Assembly (NCBI GenBank): GCA_943192975.1
Contig: CALPCJ010000007.1
Location: 72,021-136,020 of the forward strand
From: Senimuribacter intestinalis
GTDB lineage: Bacteria; Bacillota; Clostridia; Peptostreptococcales; Anaerovoracaceae
Direction of reading: 5' to 3'
DNA: 64,000 nt
Positions within the stretch are counted from its first letter, which is position 1. Every line of letters begins with the position of its first letter. Under the pieces are notes generated by a model. The model had not been told where the DNA came from. It did no database searches and saw only the letters and a list, made by a program, of their open reading frames with translations. The position numbers were made by a program, and so were the translations under genes. Positions 24,785 to 32,606 of the stretch are shown piece by piece.

Positions 24785-26236
24785 ATGCAGCAGTTACAAC
24801 AGAACAATCATCCGAAACGTCTGAAGCTCATCGGGGACAGAGCGTTTTATAAGAAAGTGCTTCTTATTGCCGTCCCGATTATGCTACAGAACGGCATTAC
24901 CAACTTTGTCAATATGCTGGATAATATCATGGTAGGACAGGTGGGTACAGAGCAGATGTCCGGCGTTTCCATCGCCAACCAGCTGACGCTGGTCTTTAAC
25001 ATGGCAGTGTTTGGTGCTGTGGCAGGTGCCGGTATTCTGGGCGCCCAGTTTTTCGGCAGCAAAAATAACGACGGGCTGCGTCATACCATGCGTTTTAAAA
25101 TACTCTGCGGTGTGATTCTGACCCTACTTGCCGCATTAATTCTAATTCCCTTCGGCGGCACGCTAATCGAAGCGTTTCTCCATCAGGGAGAAAGCCATGG
25201 CGATCTTGCCGCCACGTTAACCTATGGCAGAAACTATCTTTTAATTATGCTGATTGGCATGCTGCCCAGCGCCCTGTCTCAGGTTTATTCCAGTACACTC
25301 CGCGAAACCGGGCAAACTATCGTGCCGATGATCAGCGGTATCGTTGCTGTCCTTGTTGACCTGGTCTTCAATTACATTTTGATTTTTGGAAAATTTGGCG
25401 CGCCTGCTCTGGGTGTAGAAGGGGCTGCTATCGCCACTGTCCTCTCGCGCTTTGTCGAGCTTGCTATTATCGTAGTATGGACACATCAACATACGGAGCA
25501 ACTTCCTTTCATCAAAGATCTCTACCGCAGTCTCCATGTGCCAGCAAGACTTGTCAAACAGCTGCTGCGCGTCGCTACGCCGCTGTTTTTCAACGAACTA
25601 CTCTGGTCACTGGCGCTGGCTTTCCTGGCGCAGTGCTATTCCATGCTGGGGCTTGACGTCATAGCCGCAGAAAACATCGCCAATACCTTGAGTAATGTTA
25701 CCAACGTAGTCTTCGCTTCTCTGGGCGGCTCTGTTGGCATCATCGTGGGGCAACTGCTTGGGGCGGGAGAACTGGAAAAAGCCCGGGAGGAAGACAATCA
25801 GCTCATCGCCTTTTCCATGTTCTGCAGCGTGATTACAGGAATTCTTCTCATCCTCATCGCGCCTCTGTTTCCGCAGCTCTATAATACTGCCCCGGAAATC
25901 CAGCATATCGCCATGCGGTTCATCCAGATTCAAGGACTGTCCGCGCCGCTGTTGGGATTTATCAACGCGTCCTACTTCACCCTGCGTTCCGGCGGAAAAA
26001 CCATCATCACCTTCCTCTTTGACAGTATGTTCCTGTGGGTCTGCACCATTCCTGCGGTCACCATCATGGTTCGCTTTACCAGCCTGCCTGTGGTGCTGGT
26101 CTTCCTGATCGACCATTCGCTGGATTTGATCAAATGCGCCATCGGATTCGTCTTGGTCAAAAAGGGCGTCTGGCTGCAGAACCTGACCGGCGAGCAGGGC
26201 GAAAATCAGAATGAAAGTGAAAGTTGTGCAGACTAA
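24785..26236 (+). CDS. MATE-family multidrug/cation efflux transporter
   Basis: The 483-residue 12-helix exporter has two six-helix halves ('VPIMLQNGITNFVNMLDNIMVGQVGTEQMSGVSIANQL' region and 'VATPLFFNELLWSLALAFLAQCYSMLG'). It is a NorM/DinF-type Na+ or H+ antiporter, probably exporting cationic compounds. AAGGAGGGCAAAAGT precedes the ATG at 24785; the upstream in-frame ATG lacks a site. The last codons (ESESCAD, stop) contain the first copy (GTTGTGCA) of the array that follows, so the array has reached into the coding region. Confidence 0.9.
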   Translation: MQQLQQNNHPKRLKLIGDRAFYKKVLLIAVPIMLQNGITNFVNMLDNIMVGQVGTEQMSGVSIANQLTLVFNMAVFGAVAGAGILGAQFFGSKNNDGLRHTMRFKILCGVILTLLAALILIPFGGTLIEAFLHQGESHGDLAATLTYGRNYLLIMLIGMLPSALSQVYSSTLRETGQTIVPMISGIVAVLVDLVFNYILIFGKFGAPALGVEGAAIATVLSRFVELAIIVVWTHQHTEQLPFIKDLYRSLHVPARLVKQLLRVATPLFFNELLWSLALAFLAQCYSMLGLDVIAAENIANTLSNVTNVVFASLGGSVGIIVGQLLGAGELEKAREEDNQLIAFSMFCSVITGILLILIAPLFPQLYNTAPEIQHIAMRFIQIQGLSAPLLGFINASYFTLRSGGKTIITFLFDSMFLWVCTIPAVTIMVRFTSLPVVLVFLIDHSLDLIKCAIGFVLVKKGVWLQNLTGEQGENQNESESCAD

Positions 26237-26515
26237 CCATAATCGCCATCGATTTGCACAACCCATCGCAAAACAATAAGTTCAAAGTTATGCAAATACT
26301 TGCTTGAATTCATCCCTTTGCACAACTTTATGCCAGTCAAATACCTTGAAGTGGTGCAGAACATGCTAATCTCTCGTAAATTGCACAACTATAGAAGGAA
26401 AAAAGGGTAAAAGTTTTGCAAATGAATGCTGCATCATAAAATCTGCACAACTGTATGATAACCAAAGCCCTTAAAGTTGTGCAAATCGGGTAGTTACCTT
26501 CTATTCCTGCACAAC
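26223..26515. repeat. Alternating inverted-word array B (word TGCACAAC)
   Basis: Ten 8-bp words alternate strictly in orientation: GTTGTGCA 26223, TGCACAAC 26255, GTTATGCA 26287, TGCACAAC 26319, GTGGTGCA 26351, TGCACAAC 26382, GTTTTGCA 26413, TGCACAAC 26444, GTTGTGCA 26476, TGCACAAC 26508. Spacing is 31 or 32 bp throughout, leaving 23-24-bp non-repeated spacers. All five forward words are perfect, while three of the five reverse words are diverged. The array runs from the last codons of the MATE gene to just before a terminator, so it should be transcribed as 3' UTR. Confidence 0.88.
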
Positions 26516-26544
26516 CACCTATCAAAAAACATAAAGCAACACAA

Positions 26545-26602
26545 AAGGCACAGCCCCAGCGGTGGTTCAAAATCCCACTAAAGGCTATGCCTTAATTTTT
26601 TC
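26545..26602. terminator. Bidirectional terminator between the MATE and xth genes
   Basis: Stem AAGGCACAGCC/GGCTATGCCTT with a structured 27-nt loop. AATTTTTT follows on the plus strand and TTTTGTG on the minus strand. It serves convergent transcription. Confidence 0.75.
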
Positions 26603-26639
26603 CTATTTCCGTACGTCAATTCCTTTCAAACTGTATCCT

Positions 26640-27389
26640 CTACAGCTCTATTTCCAGCTCCACTGGGCAGTGGTCGCTACCAAAGATGTCCGTATGAATC
26701 TTTGCATCCACAATTTTGTCTGCAATGCGCTCACTGACGAGAAAATAGTCGATTCTCCACCCCGCGTTGTTCTTGCGAGCGTTGAAACGGTAGGACCACC
26801 AGCTGTACACGCCTTCCAAATCGGGATATAGATAACGGAACGTGTCCACAAAACCTGCCGCCTGCAGTTTGCGCATTTTGTCCCGCTCCTGGTCGGAAAA
26901 TCCGGCGTTGCCCCGATTAGTCTTTGGATTCTTCAGGTCAATTTCCTCCTTAGCAACATTCATATCGCCGCAGATGATGACCGGCTTCTTCTCATCCAGT
27001 TCCAGCACAAACGCCCTGAAATCATCTTCCCACTCCATACGGTAGTCGATTCGCTTCAGCTGATCCTGCGCATTGGGCACATAAACATTGACCAAAAAGA
27101 ACTTCTCATATTCCAAAATCACAGCCCTACCCTCATCAGTATGCTTACCGAAATTAATCTGCACAGACTGCGGCGCTTCCTTTGCAAAAATAGCCGTGCC
27201 GGAATAGCCCTTCTTTTCAGCGCTGCTGAAAAATTCCAGATAATCGGGCAGATCTACTTCCGCCTGCCCTTCCTGCATCTTCGTCTCCTGAATGCAGATA
27301 AAATCCGGCGTAAGCGCCGTCATAGATTCTACGAATCCCTTGCCGAGACATGCCCTCAGCCCATTAACATTCCACGAAATTAGTTTCAT
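26640..27389 (-). CDS. xth: Exodeoxyribonuclease III / AP endonuclease
   Basis: The 249-residue EEP-fold enzyme has the catalytic motifs 'ISWNVNGLRA', 'CIQETKMQ' (Glu), 'GDMNVA' (Asp/Asn) and 'SDHCPVELEIEL' (Asp-His). It repairs abasic sites and has 3'-5' exonuclease activity on duplex DNA. It is closer to the Firmicutes ExoA type by length and by 'WWSYRFNARKNNAGWRIDYFLVS'. The psuG stop lies just upstream (12 bp). Confidence 0.95.
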   Translation of the reverse strand: MKLISWNVNGLRACLGKGFVESMTALTPDFICIQETKMQEGQAEVDLPDYLEFFSSAEKKGYSGTAIFAKEAPQSVQINFGKHTDEGRAVILEYEKFFLVNVYVPNAQDQLKRIDYRMEWEDDFRAFVLELDEKKPVIICGDMNVAKEEIDLKNPKTNRGNAGFSDQERDKMRKLQAAGFVDTFRYLYPDLEGVYSWWSYRFNARKNNAGWRIDYFLVSERIADKIVDAKIHTDIFGSDHCPVELEIEL

Positions 27390-27401
27390 CTCTTTGCTCC
27401 T

Positions 27402-28316
27402 TTATAATGTGCAAAGAGCACAAGCAATCTGGGCTGCAACCTTTGCATTGTTGTAAACAAGCTGAATATTCGCCTCAAGGCTTTCTCCGTCTGTAATTTC
27501 CTTTACCTTCGCCAGCAGGAACGGTGTCGTCTCTTTGCCGCTGATATTCTTTTCAGCGGCCTCTGCAATCGCCTCGTCAATAGCGCGGTTAGTCGTATCT
27601 GCATCCATGGAAAACTCTTCCGGAATCGGGTTAGCAACCAACATGCCCGTATGCAGTCCGCATTTTCGCTGTGCATCAAAGGCTTCCGCAACCGCTAGCG
27701 GCGTATCCAGTCTATAATCTACGGCAAATCCGCTCTTTCGGGTATAGAATGCCGGCAGTTCTTCCGTCCCGTAGCCGATAACAGGAACGCCTTTGGTCTC
27801 CAGATATTCCAAGGTCAAACCCAAATCCAAAATCGCCTTTGCTCCAGCACAAACTACCATAACTGGGGTGTTAGCCAGTTCCTCCAGGTCTGCTGAAATA
27901 TCCATGGTAGTTTCTGCGCCTCTATGCACCCCGCCGATTCCACCGGTTGCAAAAATTTTAACGTCTGCCATGTTGGCAATCATCATAGTCGTTGCCACGG
28001 TCGTCGCTCCGTCAATCTTTTGGGACAGCACTACAGGCACGTCTCTTCTTGAAGTCTTTACAATTTCAGCGCCTTTCTTACCCAAATATTCGATTTCGTC
28101 TTTAGAAAGACCGCACTTGAGTCTGCCACCGAGAATGGCAATCGTTGCAGGTACTGCACCATTATCTCTAATAATCTGCTCCACAGCAAGAGCCGTCTCT
28201 ACATTCTTCGGATACGGCATGCCGTGAGAAATGATGGTAGATTCCAGCGCAACCACTGGTCTGTTACTTTCCAGCGCCTCTCTTACCTCTGGCGCAATAT
28301 CTAAATACTTGTTCAT
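27402..28316 (-). CDS. psuG: Pseudouridine-5'-phosphate glycosidase
   Basis: The 304-residue enzyme begins MNKYLDIAPEVREALESNRPVVALESTIISHGMPYPKN. It has the family blocks 'GVHRGAETTMDISADL', 'VVCAGAKAILDL' and 'GYGTEELPAFYTRKSG'. It reversibly splits pseudouridine 5'-phosphate into uracil and ribose 5-phosphate. Partner kinase psuK is at 20128-21033, not adjacent as in many genomes. CAGGGGGTTTTA precedes the ATG. xth follows by 12 bp and could be cotranscribed. Confidence 0.95.
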   Translation of the reverse strand: MNKYLDIAPEVREALESNRPVVALESTIISHGMPYPKNVETALAVEQIIRDNGAVPATIAILGGRLKCGLSKDEIEYLGKKGAEIVKTSRRDVPVVLSQKIDGATTVATTMMIANMADVKIFATGGIGGVHRGAETTMDISADLEELANTPVMVVCAGAKAILDLGLTLEYLETKGVPVIGYGTEELPAFYTRKSGFAVDYRLDTPLAVAEAFDAQRKCGLHTGMLVANPIPEEFSMDADTTNRAIDEAIAEAAEKNISGKETTPFLLAKVKEITDGESLEANIQLVYNNAKVAAQIACALCTL

Positions 28317-28404
28317 TAAAACCCCCTGTTTATTATATTATCACAAGAATTTTTTTCTATTTTAAATTATAGACGTTTCTCCCTTTTTTTACAAGTTAAT
28401 ATTA

Positions 28405-28433
28405 GTATGAATCCTGCCGGAAGTGGTGATACT
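28405..28433 (+). promoter_or_regulatory. Sigma-F/sigma-G-like promoter of the SpoIIQ-like gene
   Basis: GTATG (28405-28409), 15 bp, GGTGATACT (28425-28433) fits the forespore consensus GYATA-N15/16-GGNNANANT with one mismatch. The start would fall at the edge of the ribosome site (AGGAGGTG from 28440), which leaves a very short 5' end. No good sigma-A alternative was seen. Confidence 0.45.
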
Positions 28434-28453
28434 AAATGCAGGAGGTGAAGAAC

Positions 28454-29155
28454 ATGCGCCAAGCAGAAAAGAAAAAAGGAAAAGACAAAGTTGCTGCGGT
28501 TTTAATGCTTTGTTTCTGTCTCATCGCTCTCGTCTCGATTTTCACCATAAAGTCCAGCATAGACAAGATTGCAAAAAGTGCAGGTGATGTGCCGACAGCG
28601 ACAGAAACACCGACAAAACCACAACTAGATGAGCAGACTGATTCCCCAACGGAAGAAGCACTCGATGAAAATGAAAATTCGGAAGAAACTGCTTCCAACA
28701 TTCCAACAGTTGACAGCCAGAAACAGACAAAGAAGAAAACAGCTTTTGCTAGTCCTATGGACATGTCAACAGCAAAAATTTCCAAGGAATACTCCATGGA
28801 TATGGTGATCTACAACCTGACCTTAGACCAGTACATGACCCACCCCGGCCTTGATTTTGAGGCACCGCAGGGTTCCGGCGTAAAAGCTGTGGCTGACGGC
28901 ACCATCACTGAGGTTTACACCGACGACGCCTATGGCATTACCATCGAAATCACCCATCAGGGCGGTTACATTTCCCGCTACTGCAATCTGGCAACAGACA
29001 AGCTATGCGAGAAAGGTGATACCGTAAAGAAGGGGCAGGTCATCAGCAACATCGGCAAATCTGCGCTGTACGAATCCATGGACAAAGCTCATCTGCACTT
29101 TGAGCTTTTGAAAAACGGAAAAGTCTGCGATCCGACCAAAGTCATTTCTAACTAA
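28454..29155 (+). CDS. SpoIIQ-like M23 (LytM) peptidase-domain membrane protein
   Basis: The 233-residue protein has a cytoplasmic Lys-rich start, one transmembrane helix (about 13-32), a Thr/Glu-rich linker (about 45-95), and a LytM domain ('YMTHPGLDFEAPQGSGVKAVADGTI'). Both zinc motifs are present: HxxxD (HPGLD) and HxH (HLHFEL). B. subtilis SpoIIQ has lost catalytic residues, but clostridial SpoIIQ often keeps them. SpoIIQ joins SpoIIIAH in the forespore-mother cell channel. AGGAGGTGAAGAAC fixes the ATG at 28454. The forespore-type promoter supports this call. A general M23 endopeptidase is the alternative. Confidence 0.75.
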   Translation: MRQAEKKKGKDKVAAVLMLCFCLIALVSIFTIKSSIDKIAKSAGDVPTATETPTKPQLDEQTDSPTEEALDENENSEETASNIPTVDSQKQTKKKTAFASPMDMSTAKISKEYSMDMVIYNLTLDQYMTHPGLDFEAPQGSGVKAVADGTITEVYTDDAYGITIEITHQGGYISRYCNLATDKLCEKGDTVKKGQVISNIGKSALYESMDKAHLHFELLKNGKVCDPTKVISN

Positions 29156-29171
29156 TCGCAGTCGAAAGAAA

Positions 29172-29191
29172 AAGAGCCATCTCAGGCTCTT
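29172..29191. terminator. Bidirectional terminator overlapping the trmB 3' end
   Basis: Stem AAGAGCC/GGCTCTT with a six-base loop. On the minus strand TTTCTTT follows; on the plus strand ATCTTT. The hairpin includes the last codons of trmB. Confidence 0.6.
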
Positions 29192-29820
29192 ATCTTTACA
29201 TAGTTGATATTTTTCCCCGTCTTTGCGAATTTATCTTCGTATTCAGTGGTAATATTTTCTGCCGCAAACTCCGAAGCGTGAAGATCTCTGCTCATCTCTA
29301 AAATTTCCAGATTTTCCTCTTCAATCTGTTCCAGGGTAAATGTAAACAACCCTTCGTTGTCTGTTTTGAAACAAATGCTGCCACCGGCACAAATAATCTG
29401 CCGATACTGCTGCAGCCTTTTTCCGTAGGTAAGCCGCCTCTTTGCATGGCGATCCTTCGGCCACGGGTCACTGAAATTCAGATACACCCCCGCAAGTTCT
29501 TCATCCGCAAAGAATTCTCTAATGTCTTTTACATATTCCAAAACAAATCGTACATTGGCGATTTGATCTGCGTCCGCTTTTTCAAAGGCTCTAAGTACCA
29601 CACTTTGGTGTCCCTCGATTGCCACGAAGTTTCTGTCCGGATACTTCTTCGCTATTTCTGTGATAAACTGACCTTTGCCACAGCCAATTTCCAGATAGAC
29701 AGGGTTATGGTTTCCAAAAATTTCCTTCCATTTTCCCTTATTCGCAGCTGGGATTGGTACCGTAAACGCCCCATAAGCTGCCAGTTTATTGTCAATATCT
29801 TTAATCTTTCTCTGTCTCAT
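29182..29820 (-). CDS. trmB: tRNA (guanine-N7-)-methyltransferase
   Basis: The 212-residue SAM-dependent enzyme makes m7G46 in tRNA. It has 'PVYLEIGCGKGQFITEIAKKYPDRNFVAIEGHQSV' (SAM motif I) and 'YLNFSDPWPKDRHAKRRLTY' (catalytic Asp and substrate region). Last gene of the ecf operon, 7 bp after ecfT. Confidence 0.95.
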   Translation of the reverse strand: MRQRKIKDIDNKLAAYGAFTVPIPAANKGKWKEIFGNHNPVYLEIGCGKGQFITEIAKKYPDRNFVAIEGHQSVVLRAFEKADADQIANVRFVLEYVKDIREFFADEELAGVYLNFSDPWPKDRHAKRRLTYGKRLQQYRQIICAGGSICFKTDNEGLFTFTLEQIEEENLEILEMSRDLHASEFAAENITTEYEDKFAKTGKNINYVKIRA

Positions 29821-29827
29821 ATATCCT

Positions 29828-30625
29828 CTAATAAATCTTCATCAAAACAATGGCTGCCAGAAACAGCGCCATTAAAACCATCGCAGCGTAATCTCTGCCC
29901 TGCATTTTCATGGCATGCATGCGCGTTCTGCCTTTGCCTCCCCGATAGCACCTTGCTTCCATGGCCATAGCTAGATCCTGCGCAATGCGAAATGCGCTGA
30001 TAAACAGCGGTACTAAGATTGGAATCAGTGCCTTTGCTCTGTTCAAAATATTGCCGCTCTCAAAATCCGCCCCTCTCGCCTGCTGCGCTTTCATAATCTT
30101 ATCCGTTTCTTCAAGAAGCGTCGGAATAAAACGGAGTGCAATAGACATCATCATCGCAATTTCATGAGCGGGCACGCCGACATGCGAAAGAGGTCCTAAA
30201 AGCCGCTCTATACCGTCAGTTAGACCGATTGGTTTTGTCGTCAAAGTCAAAAGGGATGAGCCGATAATCAAAAGTACCAGACGCAGCGCCATAAATGCCG
30301 CCATATAAAGACCTTCTTTGGTGATTTTCAAAAATCCCCACTGCCACAGCACCTGCCCGCTTGTCATGAAGATGTTGAGACAAAAGGTAAAAATGATAAT
30401 CAAAAGTATCGGCTTCAGTCCGCGCATAATAAAGGAAAGAGGTACTTTGCTGACCGCCACCACGGTGCCCAGCGCTGCAATACTGACCGCAAATCCGACA
30501 AAGCTGTCCACCAAAAACAACTCTACGATAAACAAAATCGTCGCAATAATTTTGATTCTCGGGTCTAATCTATGAATGGGGGATTCCACCCCGTAATACT
30601 GTCCAAGCGTAATATCTCTAATCAT
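29828..30625 (-). CDS. ecfT: ECF transporter transmembrane T component
   Basis: The 265-residue membrane protein begins MIRDITLGQYYGVESPIHRLDPRIKI and has several transmembrane helices. Two coupling-helix motifs are visible: 'AQQARGADFE' and 'MEARCYRGG'. It joins EcfA1/EcfA2 and exchangeable S components to import vitamins. Its ATG overlaps the ecfA2 stop. Confidence 0.95.
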   Translation of the reverse strand: MIRDITLGQYYGVESPIHRLDPRIKIIATILFIVELFLVDSFVGFAVSIAALGTVVAVSKVPLSFIMRGLKPILLIIIFTFCLNIFMTSGQVLWQWGFLKITKEGLYMAAFMALRLVLLIIGSSLLTLTTKPIGLTDGIERLLGPLSHVGVPAHEIAMMMSIALRFIPTLLEETDKIMKAQQARGADFESGNILNRAKALIPILVPLFISAFRIAQDLAMAMEARCYRGGKGRTRMHAMKMQGRDYAAMVLMALFLAAIVLMKIY

Positions 30626-31479
30626 GATTTCCTCTGCAAATACTCATATATTGATTCTGTCGCCTCCTTGAGACTCAGAATGTTTTCTTCCACAGGAACG
30701 CCCTTTTCTTTGAGCTGGCACATCAGTTCCGTCACCGGCGGTACAGAAAGTCCGATTCCAGCCAGCCTGTCTCTCTGCGCGAAAATTTCTTTCGGTGTAC
30801 CCGCCATGACCAGCTTTCCTTCGTCCATGACCAGCACTTTGTCCGACAGCGCTGCCACGTCCGCCATATTGTGGGAAACGAAAAGAATGATATTGTTCTG
30901 CGATTCATGCACCTGCTCAATCATAGAAAGTATATCCTTGTGCGCCCCCGGATCAAGTCCCGCAGTAGGCTCATCCAAAATCAGCACATGGGGCTTCATG
31001 GCGATAACGCCTGCAATAGCTACCCGCCGTTTCTGCCCGCCGGAAAGCTCAAAGGGGGATCGATCTTTGATGTCCTCGTAGGAAAGCCCCACAAGCTCCA
31101 GTCCTTCCTTAACTCTGCTGTCAATTTCCTCCGGGGAAAGCCCCAGATTCTTCGGTCCAAATGCCACATCCAGCGCTACGGTTTCTTCAAAAAGCTGATA
31201 CTCTGGATACTGGAACACCAACCCTACTTTTTTTCTAATATCCCTCATGCTGACACCGGGCTTCGTAATATCGATGCCGTCAATTTCGATGGAGCCGCTG
31301 TCCGCTTTCAAAAGTCCATTGAGGTGCTGCAGCAGGGTCGATTTTCCGGAGCCGGTATGTCCGATGATGCCGACGATTTCGCCGTCGTATATGTTAAAGT
31401 TAATATTGTCCAGCGCCTTCTGCTCGTCCGGCATACCTTTGGAATAAATATGGGATAAATTTCTTACTTGTATTGACAT
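30622..31479 (-). CDS. ecfA2: ECF transporter ATP-binding protein EcfA2
   Basis: The 285-residue ABC ATPase has Walker A GHTGSGKST, Q-loop 'FQYPEYQLFEETV', signature 'LSGGQKRR' and Walker B 'VLILDEPTAGLDP'. It overlaps ecfA1 by 16 bp and ecfT by 4 bp. Confidence 0.95.
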   Translation of the reverse strand: MSIQVRNLSHIYSKGMPDEQKALDNINFNIYDGEIVGIIGHTGSGKSTLLQHLNGLLKADSGSIEIDGIDITKPGVSMRDIRKKVGLVFQYPEYQLFEETVALDVAFGPKNLGLSPEEIDSRVKEGLELVGLSYEDIKDRSPFELSGGQKRRVAIAGVIAMKPHVLILDEPTAGLDPGAHKDILSMIEQVHESQNNIILFVSHNMADVAALSDKVLVMDEGKLVMAGTPKEIFAQRDRLAGIGLSVPPVTELMCQLKEKGVPVEENILSLKEATESIYEYLQRKS

Positions 31480-32303
31480 ATGAATTCCACCAATCCTTCA
31501 GCGGTAATGATTTCCTTTGGAATTTTGATTCCGCGTTTTCTCAGCTTCTGGGCAAGTTCCACCGCAAGAGGCAAATCCAGACTCGCTTCTCTGATCGTTT
31601 CTTCCTGTGCAAAGACTTCCTCCGGCGTGCCGTCAAGCAGCACATGTCCTCTATCCATAATAATGATTCGGTCAGCCTGCACCGCTTCGTCCATAAAGTG
31701 GGTAATCAGCACTACAGTAATGCCCTCATCGTGGAGCTGTCTGATAATCTCCATGATTTCTTCTCTGCCTTTTGGATCCAGCATAGCAGTCGGCTCATCG
31801 AAAATGATGCATTCTGGTTTCATCGCTACTACTCCGGCAATAGCAATTCTCTGTTTTTGTCCTCCGGAAAGCATATGGGGAGATTTTTTCTTATATTTTC
31901 CCATATTGACTGCTGTCAACGCATCATCCACCCGTCTTCGGATTTCGACAGGGTCTATGCCCAGATTCTCAGGTCCAAAGGCCACATCATCCTCAACGAT
32001 GGAGGAAACCAGCTGGTTGTCAGGATTCTGAAAGACCATCCCGGCGCTCTGCCGCACATCCCAAATGTGGTTGTCATCGCTGGTATCCCAACCTCTTACG
32101 AAAATCCTGCCGCCGCTTGGAAGAAGAAGTCCGTTCAGGTTCTTTGCCAATGTCGACTTGCCGGAGCCGTTTCTGCCGATAATCGCAGTAAAACTGCCCC
32201 GCTCGATAGAAAGCGACACATCGTCAATAGCGCGGACCTTTTCGTCATCCTCTCCCGTCATATATTCAAAGATTAAATTCTCAATGCGAATGATATTTTC
32301 CAT
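31464..32303 (-). CDS. ecfA1: ECF transporter ATP-binding protein EcfA1
   Basis: The 279-residue ABC ATPase has Walker A GRNGSGKST, Q-loop 'FQNPDNQLVSSIV', 'LSGGQKQR' and Walker B 'CIIFDEPTAMLDP'. AAGAGGCGTAT points to the ATG at 32303 rather than ten codons upstream. First gene of the group II ECF module; in most Firmicutes this module is attached to rplQ, but here it is 29 kb away. Confidence 0.95.
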   Translation of the reverse strand: MENIIRIENLIFEYMTGEDDEKVRAIDDVSLSIERGSFTAIIGRNGSGKSTLAKNLNGLLLPSGGRIFVRGWDTSDDNHIWDVRQSAGMVFQNPDNQLVSSIVEDDVAFGPENLGIDPVEIRRRVDDALTAVNMGKYKKKSPHMLSGGQKQRIAIAGVVAMKPECIIFDEPTAMLDPKGREEIMEIIRQLHDEGITVVLITHFMDEAVQADRIIIMDRGHVLLDGTPEEVFAQEETIREASLDLPLAVELAQKLRKRGIKIPKEIITAEGLVEFICQYK

Positions 32304-32390
32304 ATACGCCTCTTGGTAATTATTGTTTAACAATTTATTTTACCACAATTACAAAAAATTTGCCATACTATAATTAGGAGGTGATAAAGT

Positions 32391-32519
32391 ATGGAATTCA
32401 ACAAGTTTGCGGCGATTTCTCCAAGTGAGATGAAAATCATCGATGACGCTGAAAGAAAGCTCTCTGACCAGTGCGGTTGCCAAGTGGCTTTGATTGCTTA
32501 TGATGTGAAGAGGGACTAA
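32391..32519 (+). CDS. 42-residue small protein, function unknown
   Basis: It begins MEFNKFAAISPSEMKIIDDA and ends in VALIAYDVKRD, with a CGC motif (C-G-C) near residue 30. TTAGGAGGTGATAAAGT precedes the ATG and a strong terminator follows, so it is probably translated. A TATAAT-like -10 (about 32369-32374) lies just upstream. It is divergent from ecfA1. I do not recognise a family. Confidence 0.6.
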   Translation: MEFNKFAAISPSEMKIIDDAERKLSDQCGCQVALIAYDVKRD

Positions 32520-32541
32520 TTTCACAAAAAGAAGTCCCTAG

Positions 32542-32580
32542 AAAAAGACGGTAACCTGCTTCCAGATTACCGTCTTTTTT
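32542..32580. terminator. Strong bidirectional terminator
   Basis: Stem AAAAAGACGGTAA/TTACCGTCTTTTT with a 12-nt loop and T-runs on both strands. It ends the small gene (+) and the carboxypeptidase gene (-). Confidence 0.85.
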
Positions 32581-32606
32581 CAATTGGTGTATTTATTATT
32601 GCTAGC

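Noticed and set aside
25607..26266. 219-codon minus-strand frame opposite the MATE gene
   Set aside because: Low-complexity His/Asp/Gln-rich product antisense to a clear transporter gene.
26223..26515. CRISPR array
   Set aside because: Words are only 8 bp, alternate in orientation and no cas gene or leader is near. CRISPR repeats are longer and all in one direction.
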